DNA of 37,264 nucleotides from CAZBUK01 sp964495085 (GTDB lineage Bacteria > Bacteroidota > Ignavibacteria > T3Sed10-11): the NCBI GenBank assembly GCA_964495085.1, contig CAZBUK010000035.1, positions 1 to 37,264 on the forward strand, read 5' to 3'. The first letter of the stretch is position 1. Each line of letters starts with the position of its first letter. Position numbers and translations under genes: made by a program. This document shows, piece after piece, positions 25,184-34,236 of this stretch. The notes below the pieces were generated by a model. That model was not told the origin of the DNA. It made no database searches and was given only the letters and a program-made list of their open reading frames with translations.

Positions 25184-26428
25184 ATGTCGCGAAGAATCAT
25201 TTTAATTGTATGTCTCCTCATTTTTGCCGGCGCTGCCGGCGCTTGGATCGGAATCATTTTCGGTTCTGCACCCGCCGCAACGGAGGCTCGTAACGAAATC
25301 ACGGATGAAAAGCTTCCCGTTTGGATCGAGGCGAAACCCGTACTCTTCTCGCAGGACGAAATAGAGCGAGTACAGGATGAAATAAGTACCTCGCGTCAGA
25401 ATGCGATAACCCGGACCGTCGAAACGGTAAGTCCTGCGGTCGTCGGAATCAACGTCATCGAGATCAGAGAGACCGTATATCGGGATCCGTTCAGAGAATT
25501 CTTCGGCGATGATCCGTTCTTCGGTCCGTTCTTTCGCGACAGATTCGGCGATCGAACCAGAAGGCAGGAAGTCCGGGGACTCGGCTCGGGGTTTATCATC
25601 TCGCCCGACGGATATATTCTGACGAACGATCACGTTGCAGGAAATGCAACCGAAATTACAGTGACACTCTCAGACGGCCGGCAGTTTAAAGCTGAATTAG
25701 TCGGGAGCGATCTCGTCTCGGATATCGCACTCCTGAAGATCGAATCGGAAGACCTTCCGTACGTACCTCTCGGGAACTCGGACTACGTCATCATCGGAGA
25801 GTGGGTGATCGCGCTGGGAAATCCATTCGGTCTGTTCGAACGGGGTCATAAACCGATCGTTACCGTAGGCGTTATCAGCGCGAAGGATATGAATCTGAGT
25901 TCGGTGAACAACCGGGTTTATCGGGGGATGCTGCAGACCGATGCGGCGATCAACAGCGGTAACAGCGGTGGGCCGCTCGTTAACAGTCTCGGCGAAGTCA
26001 TCGCGGTTAATACGCTCATCTACACCGGATCGGGATACAATACCGGGAACATCGGACTCGGATTCGCCATCCCGATCAACCGCGTCAAATCAATCGTCGA
26101 GGATCTACGGAAACATGGCAGAATAGACAGGAGTTTCTGGACGGGTATGCGCATACAACCCGTCGACGCTAATTTTGCACGGATCCTCGGATTGGAGCGG
26201 GCCGAAGGCGTGATAATTAACCAGGTCTTTCCTGACAGCCCGGCAAGCAGAGCCGGCCTCGAGGTCGGTGATGTGGTAATCGAAGTGAACGGCGAGCGTA
26301 TTACCTCACAGGAAGTATTGGTCGATATCGTTAATTCCGCGCGCGTGGGAGACGTGCTGCAGATGAAGCTGATCCGCGATAAGAACGAGGTGCCGGCTCA
26401 ACTGAAGCTCGAAACCCGGCAATCATAA
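25184..26428 (+). CDS. htrA: HtrA/DegP-family serine protease with one PDZ domain
   Basis: Envelope quality-control protease. The 414-aa protein has an N-terminal membrane anchor or signal (about residues 5-27), a chymotrypsin-like domain with complete triad His150 (TNDHV), Asp180 (SDIALLK) and Ser261 (NSGNSGGPL), and a single PDZ domain (about 320-405, with SPASRAGLEVGDVV). One PDZ makes it DegS/HtrA-like rather than two-PDZ DegP. An aromatic- and acid-rich loop (DPFREFFGDDPFFGPFF, 101-117) precedes the catalytic core, as in many HtrA proteins. AAGGAGG sits 10 nt before the ATG. The leader shares 19 of 24 bases up to and including the ATG with that of groEL. Confidence 0.95.
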   Translation: MSRRIILIVCLLIFAGAAGAWIGIIFGSAPAATEARNEITDEKLPVWIEAKPVLFSQDEIERVQDEISTSRQNAITRTVETVSPAVVGINVIEIRETVYRDPFREFFGDDPFFGPFFRDRFGDRTRRQEVRGLGSGFIISPDGYILTNDHVAGNATEITVTLSDGRQFKAELVGSDLVSDIALLKIESEDLPYVPLGNSDYVIIGEWVIALGNPFGLFERGHKPIVTVGVISAKDMNLSSVNNRVYRGMLQTDAAINSGNSGGPLVNSLGEVIAVNTLIYTGSGYNTGNIGLGFAIPINRVKSIVEDLRKHGRIDRSFWTGMRIQPVDANFARILGLERAEGVIINQVFPDSPASRAGLEVGDVVIEVNGERITSQEVLVDIVNSARVGDVLQMKLIRDKNEVPAQLKLETRQS

Positions 26429-26563
26429 CATATCTATTATTGTTGTGATGCCAGGCAGCTGACGGATCGTTCTCAACTTACCGCCGCCGCTCAGAGCACA
26501 GCGCCTCAACCGGCCGAAATCTATGACTCTCAATCCACCAGGATAATTTGAAGGTGAGGTACC

Positions 26564-27859
26564 TTGATAACACGATACACACGCTCCGCAATGGGGAAGA
26601 TCTGGTCGGAACAGAATAAGTTCTCCGTATGGCTCGAGATCGAGCTTCTTGCGTGCGAAGCTCAGGCACACCTGGGAATCATCCCGAATGAGGCTGTGAA
26701 ATCGATTCGGGAAAAGGCGAAATTCGATGTCGATCGCATCGGGCAGATCGAAGATGAGGTAAAACATGACGTAATAGCATTCCTGACCAACGTTGCCGAA
26801 TATGTGGGTCCGGAGTCGAGGTATATCCATCTCGGGATGACCTCATCGGATGTACTCGATACAGCGCTTGCTGTGCAGATGAAGCAATCGGGCGAACTTC
26901 TGCGCGATGGAGTGGACCGGCTTATCAAGGTATTGGCGGAGCAGGCAAGGAAGTACAAGCATACGATAATGATCGGTCGGACGCATGGCATCCACGCAGA
27001 GCCAACTACCTTCGGACTCAAGATGGCCCTGTGGTACGAGGAGATGAAACGGAATGCAGATCGACTCAGACGCAGCATCGATACCGTTTCGGTCGGCATG
27101 ATCTCCGGAGCGGTCGGTACATTCGAGCATCTCGAACCCTCTGTGGAAGAGTATGTCTGCAGTAAGCTGGGTCTGAACCCTGCCCCGGTCTCCACACAGG
27201 TAATTCAACGCGACCGTCATGCGGAATTCATGTCGACACTCGCGGTGATCGGAGCGACGCTCGAAAAGATCGCAACGGAGATCAGGCACCTTCAGCGGAC
27301 CGAGGTCCTCGAAGCGGAGGAATTCTTCTCCAAAGGGCAAAAGGGATCATCGGCGATGCCGCACAAACGGAATCCGATAATATGCGAGCGCATTGCCGGA
27401 CTCGCGCGTATTCTCAGAGGTAATGCGGTGGCGGCGCTCGAGAACGTAGCGTTGTGGCACGAACGGGATATTTCCCACTCTTCGGTGGAGCGGGTGATCA
27501 TTCCGGACAGCTGTATCCTTCTCGATTATGTACTTGCAAAGACGGAGGACGTCGTTAAAAACCTGCTCGTATACCCCGAGCGTATGCTGGAAAATTTGAA
27601 TCGGACCAAAGGGCTCGTTGCGTCTCAGTCGGTGCTTCTGGCTCTGGCGAAAAAAGGGATGAAACGGGAAGATGCGTACCGCATCGTTCAGAGAAACGCG
27701 ATGACGACATGGGAAAAAGGTACTCCCTTCCGCGATCTCCTCGAAGCCGATCCGGAGATCGGATCCTTGTTCACACCGGATGAGATCGATGCATTCTTCG
27801 ATCACGGGAGAAGCGTCAGGCACGTGGACACGATATTCAAACGAATCGGACTCTCATAA
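26564..27859 (+). CDS. purB: Adenylosuccinate lyase
   Basis: Fumarase/aspartase-superfamily enzyme acting twice in purine synthesis: it releases fumarate from SAICAR and from adenylosuccinate. The 431-aa protein matches the short Bacillus/Thermotoga-type PurB. It has MITRYTRSAMGKIWSE at the start, HLGMTSSDVLDT, the general-acid region GRTHGIHAEPTTFG (His141), and the superfamily signature GSSAMPHKRNP (261-271, catalytic serine at 262/263). The start is TTG at 26564: the protein similarity begins exactly there and an AGGTGAGG element lies a few bases upstream. A 135-bp gap separates it from htrA. No other purine genes are in the window. Confidence 0.97.
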   Translation: MITRYTRSAMGKIWSEQNKFSVWLEIELLACEAQAHLGIIPNEAVKSIREKAKFDVDRIGQIEDEVKHDVIAFLTNVAEYVGPESRYIHLGMTSSDVLDTALAVQMKQSGELLRDGVDRLIKVLAEQARKYKHTIMIGRTHGIHAEPTTFGLKMALWYEEMKRNADRLRRSIDTVSVGMISGAVGTFEHLEPSVEEYVCSKLGLNPAPVSTQVIQRDRHAEFMSTLAVIGATLEKIATEIRHLQRTEVLEAEEFFSKGQKGSSAMPHKRNPIICERIAGLARILRGNAVAALENVALWHERDISHSSVERVIIPDSCILLDYVLAKTEDVVKNLLVYPERMLENLNRTKGLVASQSVLLALAKKGMKREDAYRIVQRNAMTTWEKGTPFRDLLEADPEIGSLFTPDEIDAFFDHGRSVRHVDTIFKRIGLS

Positions 27860-27894
27860 CTCGAATCTGTACACGAAAATTCTAAGGTGAATGC

Positions 27895-29382
27895 ATGTCG
27901 AATAAGTACCAAAATTTTATCAACGGCTCCTGGGTCGATGCAGTATCTGGTGAAACATTCGAGAATCGTAATCCCGCCCGGTGGAATGAAATCGTCGGCA
28001 CCTTCCCCAAATCGGGCAAGGAAGACGTCGATGCGGCGGTAAAGGCGGCGCGATCCGCATTCGAGAAATGGCGGCTCGTTCCCGCACCGAAGCGGGGGGA
28101 TATAATGAGGAGCGTAGGCGATATCATGATGCGCCGGAAAGAGGAAATAGCGCAACTGATGACTCGGGAAATGGGAAAGGTGATCTCCGAAACAAGGGGC
28201 GATGTGCAGGAAGGGATAGATACCGCATATTATGCACAGGGTGAGGGGAGGCGGTTATTCGGACATACAGTTCCATCCGAACTTCCCGATAAGTTCAATA
28301 TGGCGATCCGCGTCCCGATCGGCGTTGCCGGCGTGATCACTCCCTGGAATTTTCCGATGGCTATCCCCACATGGAAAATCTTCCCCGCAATCTTGAGCGG
28401 GAATACGGTCGTATTCAAACCGGCGTCCGATACGCCGGCGACCGCAACGCTTCTGGTTGAGATACTTGCGGAGGCCGGCGTTCCCGAAGGAGTCGTAAAT
28501 ATAATCCATGGCGGAGGCGGCGCCGTCGGGAATGCGATTGTCGACCACCCGGATATCGATCTTATCAGCTTTACCGGGTCGACCGAGATCGGAAAGAAAA
28601 TCTCATCCGGCGCTTCGCATTCGCTGAAGCGCGTTTCGCTGGAACTGGGGGGAAAGAACGCACAGATCGTAATGCACGACGCCGATCTGAAACTCGCACT
28701 CGACGGAGTGCTCTGGGGCGCATTCGGCACCGCGGGACAACGATGTACCGCGACGAGCCGGCTCCTGCTCCATGAAAAGGTGTACGATGAATTTATTCAA
28801 ATGCTGCTCGACCGGACGAGGAAATTAAAACTCGGCGACGGGTTGAAGGCAGAGACCGATGTCGGTCCCCTCGTCAACGAAGGCCAGCGAGAAAATGTCC
28901 ATGGGTATGTGGAAATCGGCCGCCGTGAAGGAGCAGAGCTTCTCACAGGAGGAGCTGCGGCGAACGGTGACGGTCTCGCCGACGGTTGGTTCTATCAACC
29001 TACGATCTTTACCGGCGTTCAGCCCGCGATGCGAATCGCGAAGGAAGAAATATTCGGACCGGTGTTATCAGTCATACGGATCACTTCGCTCGACGAAGGG
29101 ATAAACGTTCTCAACGATTCGATCTACGGCCTGTCGTCGTCGATCTATACACAGGATATCAATAATGCGTTTAAGGCGATTCGCGACATCAAGGCCGGGA
29201 TCACCTATGTGAACGGACCGACGATAGGCGCGGAAGCGCATATGCCGTTCGGCGGCGTCAAGCAGACCGGGAACGGCCACCGGGAGGGAGGATGGACCGT
29301 GTACGACTTCTTCACCGAATGGAAGGCGGTATACGTCGATTACAGCGGAAAGCTTCAGAGAGCTCAGATCGATAATTACTGA
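27895..29382 (+). CDS. NAD(P)-dependent aldehyde dehydrogenase, probably 2-aminoadipate 6-semialdehyde dehydrogenase
   Basis: A 495-aa ALDH-superfamily enzyme with all catalytic parts: ITPWNFPMAIPTWK (Asn152), the cofactor-binding FTGSTEIGKK, the general base Glu250 in SLELGGKN, the nucleophile Cys284 in GTAGQRCTATSR, and EEIFGPVLSV. The GAEAHMPFGGVKQTGNGHREGG block is typical of semialdehyde-oxidising ALDHs. The next gene is lysine 6-aminotransferase, whose product is 2-aminoadipate 6-semialdehyde, so oxidation of that compound to 2-aminoadipate is the likely role. Substrate is inferred from neighbourhood. It lies 35 bp after purB and 138 bp before lat. Confidence 0.92.
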   Translation: MSNKYQNFINGSWVDAVSGETFENRNPARWNEIVGTFPKSGKEDVDAAVKAARSAFEKWRLVPAPKRGDIMRSVGDIMMRRKEEIAQLMTREMGKVISETRGDVQEGIDTAYYAQGEGRRLFGHTVPSELPDKFNMAIRVPIGVAGVITPWNFPMAIPTWKIFPAILSGNTVVFKPASDTPATATLLVEILAEAGVPEGVVNIIHGGGGAVGNAIVDHPDIDLISFTGSTEIGKKISSGASHSLKRVSLELGGKNAQIVMHDADLKLALDGVLWGAFGTAGQRCTATSRLLLHEKVYDEFIQMLLDRTRKLKLGDGLKAETDVGPLVNEGQRENVHGYVEIGRREGAELLTGGAAANGDGLADGWFYQPTIFTGVQPAMRIAKEEIFGPVLSVIRITSLDEGINVLNDSIYGLSSSIYTQDINNAFKAIRDIKAGITYVNGPTIGAEAHMPFGGVKQTGNGHREGGWTVYDFFTEWKAVYVDYSGKLQRAQIDNY

Positions 29383-29520
29383 GAAGAACGATAACGAACA
29401 GAGGAAACCGACGATATAAATAGTACGGAATAATAAAACCGGATCTACCCTAGTCTTCGGCGGTCTCTGTATGCTCTGATTTACAGTGACGAAGCATATG
29501 ATGAATAAGGAAAGAATGAA

Positions 29521-30864
29521 ATGACCCATCAGGACATAATTATGACGGACAGGGCGATAACGCCTGATCACGTCCACGCCACGTTAAAAAAGTATATGGT
29601 CGCCGAAGGAATGCCGATCGTGATCGATCTGGAGAGGAGCGTCGGCACCAATATTATAGATGCAAAGACGGGAAAGAGGTACATCGACCTCTTCAGTTTC
29701 TTTGCTTCACTTCCGGTAAGTTTAAACCATCCGAAATTGCACGACGCCGAATTCGAAGAGAAGCTACTTCGCGCAGCGCGGACCAAGCCGGCGAATCCGG
29801 ACGCCTTTACGGTGGAATTCGCCGAATTTGTGGATACCTTCGGAAGAATCGCTAAACCGGACGCTTTTGTTCATAGCTTTTTTATCGAAGGGGGCGCTCT
29901 CGGGGTTGAGAACGCCCTCAAAGCCGCGTTCGACTGGAAGGTGAGGAAGAATTTTGAGAGGGGGTACAAGGAGGAGCGAGGCCACCAGGTCATTCATTTC
30001 CGGCAGGCGTTTCATGGCAGAACGGGGTATACCCTTTCGGTAACCAATACCAATCCCCTGAAAACAAAATACTTCCCGAAATTCAAGTGGCCGCGGATCG
30101 TCAATCCGGCAGTTCGGTTTCCTATGAACGAGGAATCGATCATTGAGGTCGGGAAGCTTGAGCAGCAGGCGATCGATGAGATAAAGAGAGCTTTTGCGGA
30201 GAACAAGGACGATATTGCCGCCATTCTCATCGAACCGATACAGTCCGAAGGCGGCGATAATCATTTCCGGCGGGAATTCCTCGTCGAGCTGCGGAATCTG
30301 GCGGACGAGAACGAGGCAATGCTCATATTCGATGAAGTACAGACCGGCCTCGGCCTGACCGGCAGAATGTGGGCCTACGAATGGTTCGTCGAACCCGATA
30401 TGATCGCCTTTGGCAAGAAGATGCAGCTTGGCGGCTTCATGAGTACACAGCGCATAGATGAAGTGGCCGATAACGTCTTTTCCACCGCCTGGAGAATTAA
30501 TTCAACCTGGGGGGGCGGATTGACGGATATGGTGCGGGCTGCGAAATATCTCCAGATCGTCGAGGAAGAGAATCTCGTCTTGAACGCGGCCGTTGTCGGA
30601 GAATACCTCTTCAACGAACTCACCATGCTGCAGGAACGGTTCCCCGCACTGTTGAGCAACGCACGCGGGAGAGGACTCCTGTGCGCCGTAGATCTTCCGT
30701 CGGACGAAAAGCGGGATATGTTCCGGAAGAAACTCTTCGAGAACGGCGTCATCATGCTGGCATGCGGCGAACGAAGCATGCGGTTCCGTCCGCCGCTCGA
30801 CATCAGGGAGGAATCGGTCGGCGAAGCGTTCGGTGTGATGCGGCGCGTCTTAGAAACGCTCTGA
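29521..30864 (+). CDS. lat: L-lysine 6-transaminase (lysine epsilon-aminotransferase)
   Basis: Class III PLP aminotransferase that moves the epsilon-amino group of lysine to 2-oxoglutarate. The 447-aa protein carries the features that set LAT apart from ornithine or acetylornithine aminotransferases: LFSFFASLPVSLNHP, RTKPANPDAFTVEFAEFV, FIEGGALGVENALKAAFDWK, HQVIHFRQAFHGRTGYTLSVTNT and KFKWPRI. PLP contacts are DEVQTGLG (Asp271) and the Schiff-base lysine in AFGKK (Lys300 by similarity to the mycobacterial enzyme). AAGGAAAG lies before the ATG at 29521; an internal Met at residue 8 is a less likely start. With the upstream aldehyde dehydrogenase it forms a lysine-to-2-aminoadipate module. Confidence 0.94.
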   Translation: MTHQDIIMTDRAITPDHVHATLKKYMVAEGMPIVIDLERSVGTNIIDAKTGKRYIDLFSFFASLPVSLNHPKLHDAEFEEKLLRAARTKPANPDAFTVEFAEFVDTFGRIAKPDAFVHSFFIEGGALGVENALKAAFDWKVRKNFERGYKEERGHQVIHFRQAFHGRTGYTLSVTNTNPLKTKYFPKFKWPRIVNPAVRFPMNEESIIEVGKLEQQAIDEIKRAFAENKDDIAAILIEPIQSEGGDNHFRREFLVELRNLADENEAMLIFDEVQTGLGLTGRMWAYEWFVEPDMIAFGKKMQLGGFMSTQRIDEVADNVFSTAWRINSTWGGGLTDMVRAAKYLQIVEEENLVLNAAVVGEYLFNELTMLQERFPALLSNARGRGLLCAVDLPSDEKRDMFRKKLFENGVIMLACGERSMRFRPPLDIREESVGEAFGVMRRVLETL

Positions 30865-30980
30865 GTCATCCCGCAGCGAGCATAATCCGCCGGTAGTGTT
30901 CGGTCGGCGGGAAAAGACGTTCAACGAATCATTGTTTGGAAAGACACTTTAAAATCACGTCGTTTACGATCTCTTGAGCT

Positions 30981-31823
30981 ATGGAAAGTCTGCAAAGCGA
31001 TAAAGAGCCCTTGAAATTGGACGCCGCCTTGACGGAAAAGGTACTTGTGACTTTCATCCGCGAAGAAGTTGCCTCCGCAGGTGTCGCAAACGCGGTGCTC
31101 GGACTTTCGGGGGGCGTCGACTCGGCGGTTGCCTGTGCTCTGGCTGCCCGTGCGTTGGGTCCCGATCGCGTCCTCGGAGTCCTGCTCCCGTATAAAGCGA
31201 GCAGTCCCGAATCTCTGACCGATGCGCTGGAGGTGGCGCGACAGACTGGCGTCCGTACGGAAAAGATCGACATCACGCCGATGGCGGAACCGTATATAAC
31301 GGGAAACGGCGATATCAGGAATGTCCGGAAGGGCAACATATTCGCCCGTCTGCGGATGACGGTGCTCTACGACCTGTCCGCACGCGAACGGGCGCTCGTG
31401 ATCGGTACAAGCAACAAGACGGAGTTGCTGCTGGGATACGGGACACTCCACGGAGACATGGCATCGGCTATCAATCCGCTCGGAGATTTGTATAAGACTC
31501 AGGTATGGCAGTTGGCACGGCATCTTGATATTCCCGGGAATGTTATCTCAAAGAATCCGACGGCAGATCTTTGGGAAGGACAAACGGATGAAGCTGAGCT
31601 TGGATTTACGTACCGCGAGGCAGACGAATTGCTTTACTATATGATCGATGAGCGGAGGAGCGATACCGAACTCGGGAAGCGCGGATACGCCGCCTCGTTT
31701 ATTGAGGAGGTACGCGAGCGAGTGCGGAAAAATCAGTATAAAAGAAGAATGCCCCTCATTGCAAAACTTTCGCACCGAACGGTTAATATCGATTTCAGGT
31801 ACGTAAGGGATTGGGGAAGCTAA
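30981..31823 (+). CDS. nadE: NAD+ synthase (ammonia-dependent type)
   Basis: Last step of NAD synthesis: adenylates deamido-NAD and amidates it with ammonia. The 280-aa protein has the PP-loop ATP pyrophosphatase motif SGGVDS at residues 43-48, LGVLLPYKASSPESLTDAL, NIFARLRMTVLYDLSA, VIGTSNKTELLLGYGT and the KNPTADLWEGQTDE lid segment. It lacks the N-terminal nitrilase-type glutaminase domain, so ammonia must come from elsewhere. The 116-bp upstream gap holds a GC-rich hairpin at 30887-30910 without a T-run. There is no clear ribosome-binding site before the ATG. Confidence 0.96.
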   Translation: MESLQSDKEPLKLDAALTEKVLVTFIREEVASAGVANAVLGLSGGVDSAVACALAARALGPDRVLGVLLPYKASSPESLTDALEVARQTGVRTEKIDITPMAEPYITGNGDIRNVRKGNIFARLRMTVLYDLSARERALVIGTSNKTELLLGYGTLHGDMASAINPLGDLYKTQVWQLARHLDIPGNVISKNPTADLWEGQTDEAELGFTYREADELLYYMIDERRSDTELGKRGYAASFIEEVRERVRKNQYKRRMPLIAKLSHRTVNIDFRYVRDWGS

Positions 31824-31918
31824 CATATAGCGCACGGTTTATTTCATATGCACGGTTCGCAATTGACCGATCGTTTCTATCGATGTATAACCTCCGCCCG
31901 GTATAAGGTATCTTTCCG

Positions 31919-32644
31919 ATGACCGTGCAGCACGGCGTCCTCTATATTGTATCTACTCCCATCGGCAACCTCGACGATATAACACACCGTGCGGTAAAAG
32001 TGCTTGCCGGCGTCGATGCGGTAGTCGCCGAGGACACGCGTAAGACGACGATCCTTCTGCGGCATCTGCAGGTTACAAAACCGCTGATCAGCTATCACGC
32101 ACATAACGAACACCGGACAGCCGCCGGTCTTATCAATCGGCTCGAAGCCGGAGAATCCCTGGCGCTCGTCTCGGATGCGGGGACCCCGGGAATTTCGGAT
32201 CCCGGTTTTTACGTCATCAGGGAAGCAATCCGCAGGGATATCCGTGTTATACCGATACCGGGTCCATCGGCGTTTCTTGCAGCTCTGGTCGCGAGCGGAC
32301 TTCCTCTCGATAGGTTCGTTTTTGAGGGATTTCTTCCTCCGAAAAAAGGGAGAACATCGCGGATTACATCGTATCAGTCGGAGGACCGGACGATAATTCT
32401 TTATGAATCCCCGCACAGGATTCTGAGAACGCTGGCAGACCTTCGGAGAATCCTCGGAGACCGGTACGCGGTAATCGGTCGCGAGCTGACCAAGACATTC
32501 GAGGAGATCGTTCGCGGAAGGCTCGGCAGCCTCGAGTTGCATTTCCAAACCGGGAAGATCAAGGGCGAATTCGTCCTGCTTATCGCGGGACATTCGTATC
32601 GGGGAGACGAAGCGGAAACGCTGAGTGATACCGGGAGCCGGTAG
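31919..32644 (+). CDS. rsmI: 16S rRNA (cytidine-1402-2'-O)-methyltransferase
   Basis: Tetrapyrrole-methylase-fold enzyme that 2'-O-methylates C1402 in the decoding centre of 16S rRNA. The 241-aa protein shows IVSTPIGNLDDITHRAV, VVAEDTRKTTILLRHL, LISYHAHNE, LVSDAGTPGISDPGF, PGPSAFLAALVASGLP and FEGFLPPKKG. It is about 40 residues shorter than the E. coli protein and lacks the C-terminal helical domain, as is usual in Bacteroidota-like genomes; the frame ends cleanly, so this is not a truncation by mutation. It lies between nadE (95 bp) and gltX (66 bp). Confidence 0.95.
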   Translation: MTVQHGVLYIVSTPIGNLDDITHRAVKVLAGVDAVVAEDTRKTTILLRHLQVTKPLISYHAHNEHRTAAGLINRLEAGESLALVSDAGTPGISDPGFYVIREAIRRDIRVIPIPGPSAFLAALVASGLPLDRFVFEGFLPPKKGRTSRITSYQSEDRTIILYESPHRILRTLADLRRILGDRYAVIGRELTKTFEEIVRGRLGSLELHFQTGKIKGEFVLLIAGHSYRGDEAETLSDTGSR

Positions 32645-32710
32645 ACCTGTTCTATCATCACTGTAACAGAGAATTTGAATAAACAAGCGTTAAAAATTAC
32701 AGTATAATAT

Positions 32711-34147
32711 ATGACGGTTCGAACAAGATTTGCACCAAGTCCTACGGGATATCTGCATGTCGGCGGACTCCGCACGGCCCTCTTCAACTATCTCTTTGCA
32801 CGTAAGCATCGGGGAAAGTTCATTCTTAGGATCGAGGATACCGATCAGCAGCGGAAGGTCGAAAACGCCGTCGAGCGTCTGATAGATATGCTGCACTGGG
32901 CAGGTTTAGAGTACGACGAAGGGCCGCTAAAAGGAGGGGAGTTCGGACCTTATATACAATCGGAGCGGCTGGATATCTATCGGCGCTACGCGCACGAGCT
33001 GCTTGCAGCAGAGCATGCTTACTATTGTTTCTGCTCGCCGGAGCGGCTGGAAACAATCAGACGGGATCAGATGGAGCGGAAATTGACTCCGGGGTACGAC
33101 AGGCACTGCAGGAATCTCGACCGAACAGCGGCTGAGGAACGGACTCTTCGGGGCGAGGAGCATGTCATCAGAATGAAAGTGCCTCTCGATGGAGAGATGA
33201 AGTTCGGCGATTCGGTCCGGGGCGATGTTGTAATTCCGTATTCCGTTATCGACGATCAGGTAATCGTTAAATCCGACGGTTTCCCGACGTATCATCTCGC
33301 GGTCGTCGTCGACGATCACTCGATGGGGATCACCCATGTGATCAGAGGCGAGGAATGGCTGGCAAGTACGCCGAAGCATATCTTATTATATCAATACTTC
33401 AAATGGCCGGCGCCGGTGCATGCACATCTGCCGCTTCTCCTCAATCCCGATAAATCGAAACTGAGCAAACGGCAAGGGGACGTCGCTGTGGAAGATTACA
33501 AAAGTCGCGGATATCTTCCCGAAGCGTTGATTAATTTTATTGCGCTGCTCGGATGGAATCCCGGAGACGATCGCGAGCTTTTCAGGCTGGAAGAACTCAT
33601 CGAAACATTCTCGATCGAAAAAGTGAACAAGGCCGGAGCGGTGTTCGATGTGGAGAAGCTTAACTGGATGAATGCGACGTATATCAGAAATCTGACCCCG
33701 GATGGTTTGGCCGCCAGAGTCAAGCCCTACATCAGCGAGGCGGGATTCGACGACGGTGATGCAGAGAAGCTGCGGAAGGTAACCGCACTCATGCAACCCA
33801 GGCTGACGACGCTCGCGGATGCAGCAGAGCAGGCGGCATTTGCGTACAGCGACGAAATCGAGCCGGCGGACGAGGAATCCCGTATGTTTCTCCAAACAGA
33901 ATCGACGGAAAAACTGTTCGTATCATTGATAGAAAGTCTATCGGCAATGAATCCCGTCTCGGGGGATGATTTTAAGAGCCTTGTGCAGGAAACCGGAAAC
34001 CTGCTCGGTATCAAGGGCAAGAACCTCTTTATGCCGGTTCGTGTTGCATTGACCGGGAAGGCGAAGGGTCCGGATTTACCGTTGCTGGCCGACGTATTGG
34101 GTAAAGATACGATCATACAGCGGTTGCGCAGATGGGTGGGGGCATGA
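32711..34147 (+). CDS. gltX: Glutamyl-tRNA synthetase
   Basis: Class I synthetase charging tRNA-Glu; 478 aa. The HIGH motif region is RFAPSPTGYLHVGGLRTAL (HVGG at 16-19). A zinc site is suggested by YCFC followed by YDRHC, then HVIRGEEWLASTPKH, and the KMSKS-type loop reads KLSKRQGD. The C-terminal anticodon domain is present. No Shine-Dalgarno sequence is visible; instead TATAAT (32703-32708) lies 2 nt before the ATG. glnS follows on the same strand. Presence of glnS suggests this GltX need only charge tRNA-Glu rather than also tRNA-Gln, which is inference. Confidence 0.97.
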   Translation: MTVRTRFAPSPTGYLHVGGLRTALFNYLFARKHRGKFILRIEDTDQQRKVENAVERLIDMLHWAGLEYDEGPLKGGEFGPYIQSERLDIYRRYAHELLAAEHAYYCFCSPERLETIRRDQMERKLTPGYDRHCRNLDRTAAEERTLRGEEHVIRMKVPLDGEMKFGDSVRGDVVIPYSVIDDQVIVKSDGFPTYHLAVVVDDHSMGITHVIRGEEWLASTPKHILLYQYFKWPAPVHAHLPLLLNPDKSKLSKRQGDVAVEDYKSRGYLPEALINFIALLGWNPGDDRELFRLEELIETFSIEKVNKAGAVFDVEKLNWMNATYIRNLTPDGLAARVKPYISEAGFDDGDAEKLRKVTALMQPRLTTLADAAEQAAFAYSDEIEPADEESRMFLQTESTEKLFVSLIESLSAMNPVSGDDFKSLVQETGNLLGIKGKNLFMPVRVALTGKAKGPDLPLLADVLGKDTIIQRLRRWVGA

Positions 34148-34236
34148 GGGGAGAGCATTTCATCGGAATGATACGAATGATACTGATTCTTAAAACAGCG
34201 ATATAGCGAATTTCACTTTTCAAAAGATAGCCGTAT

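Noticed and set aside
30887..30910. GC-rich hairpin CCGCCG-12 nt-CGGCGG after lat as a terminator
   Set aside because: Followed by GAAAAG rather than a T-run on the plus strand, and by ATTATG on the minus strand; a 6-bp GC stem is easily found by chance.
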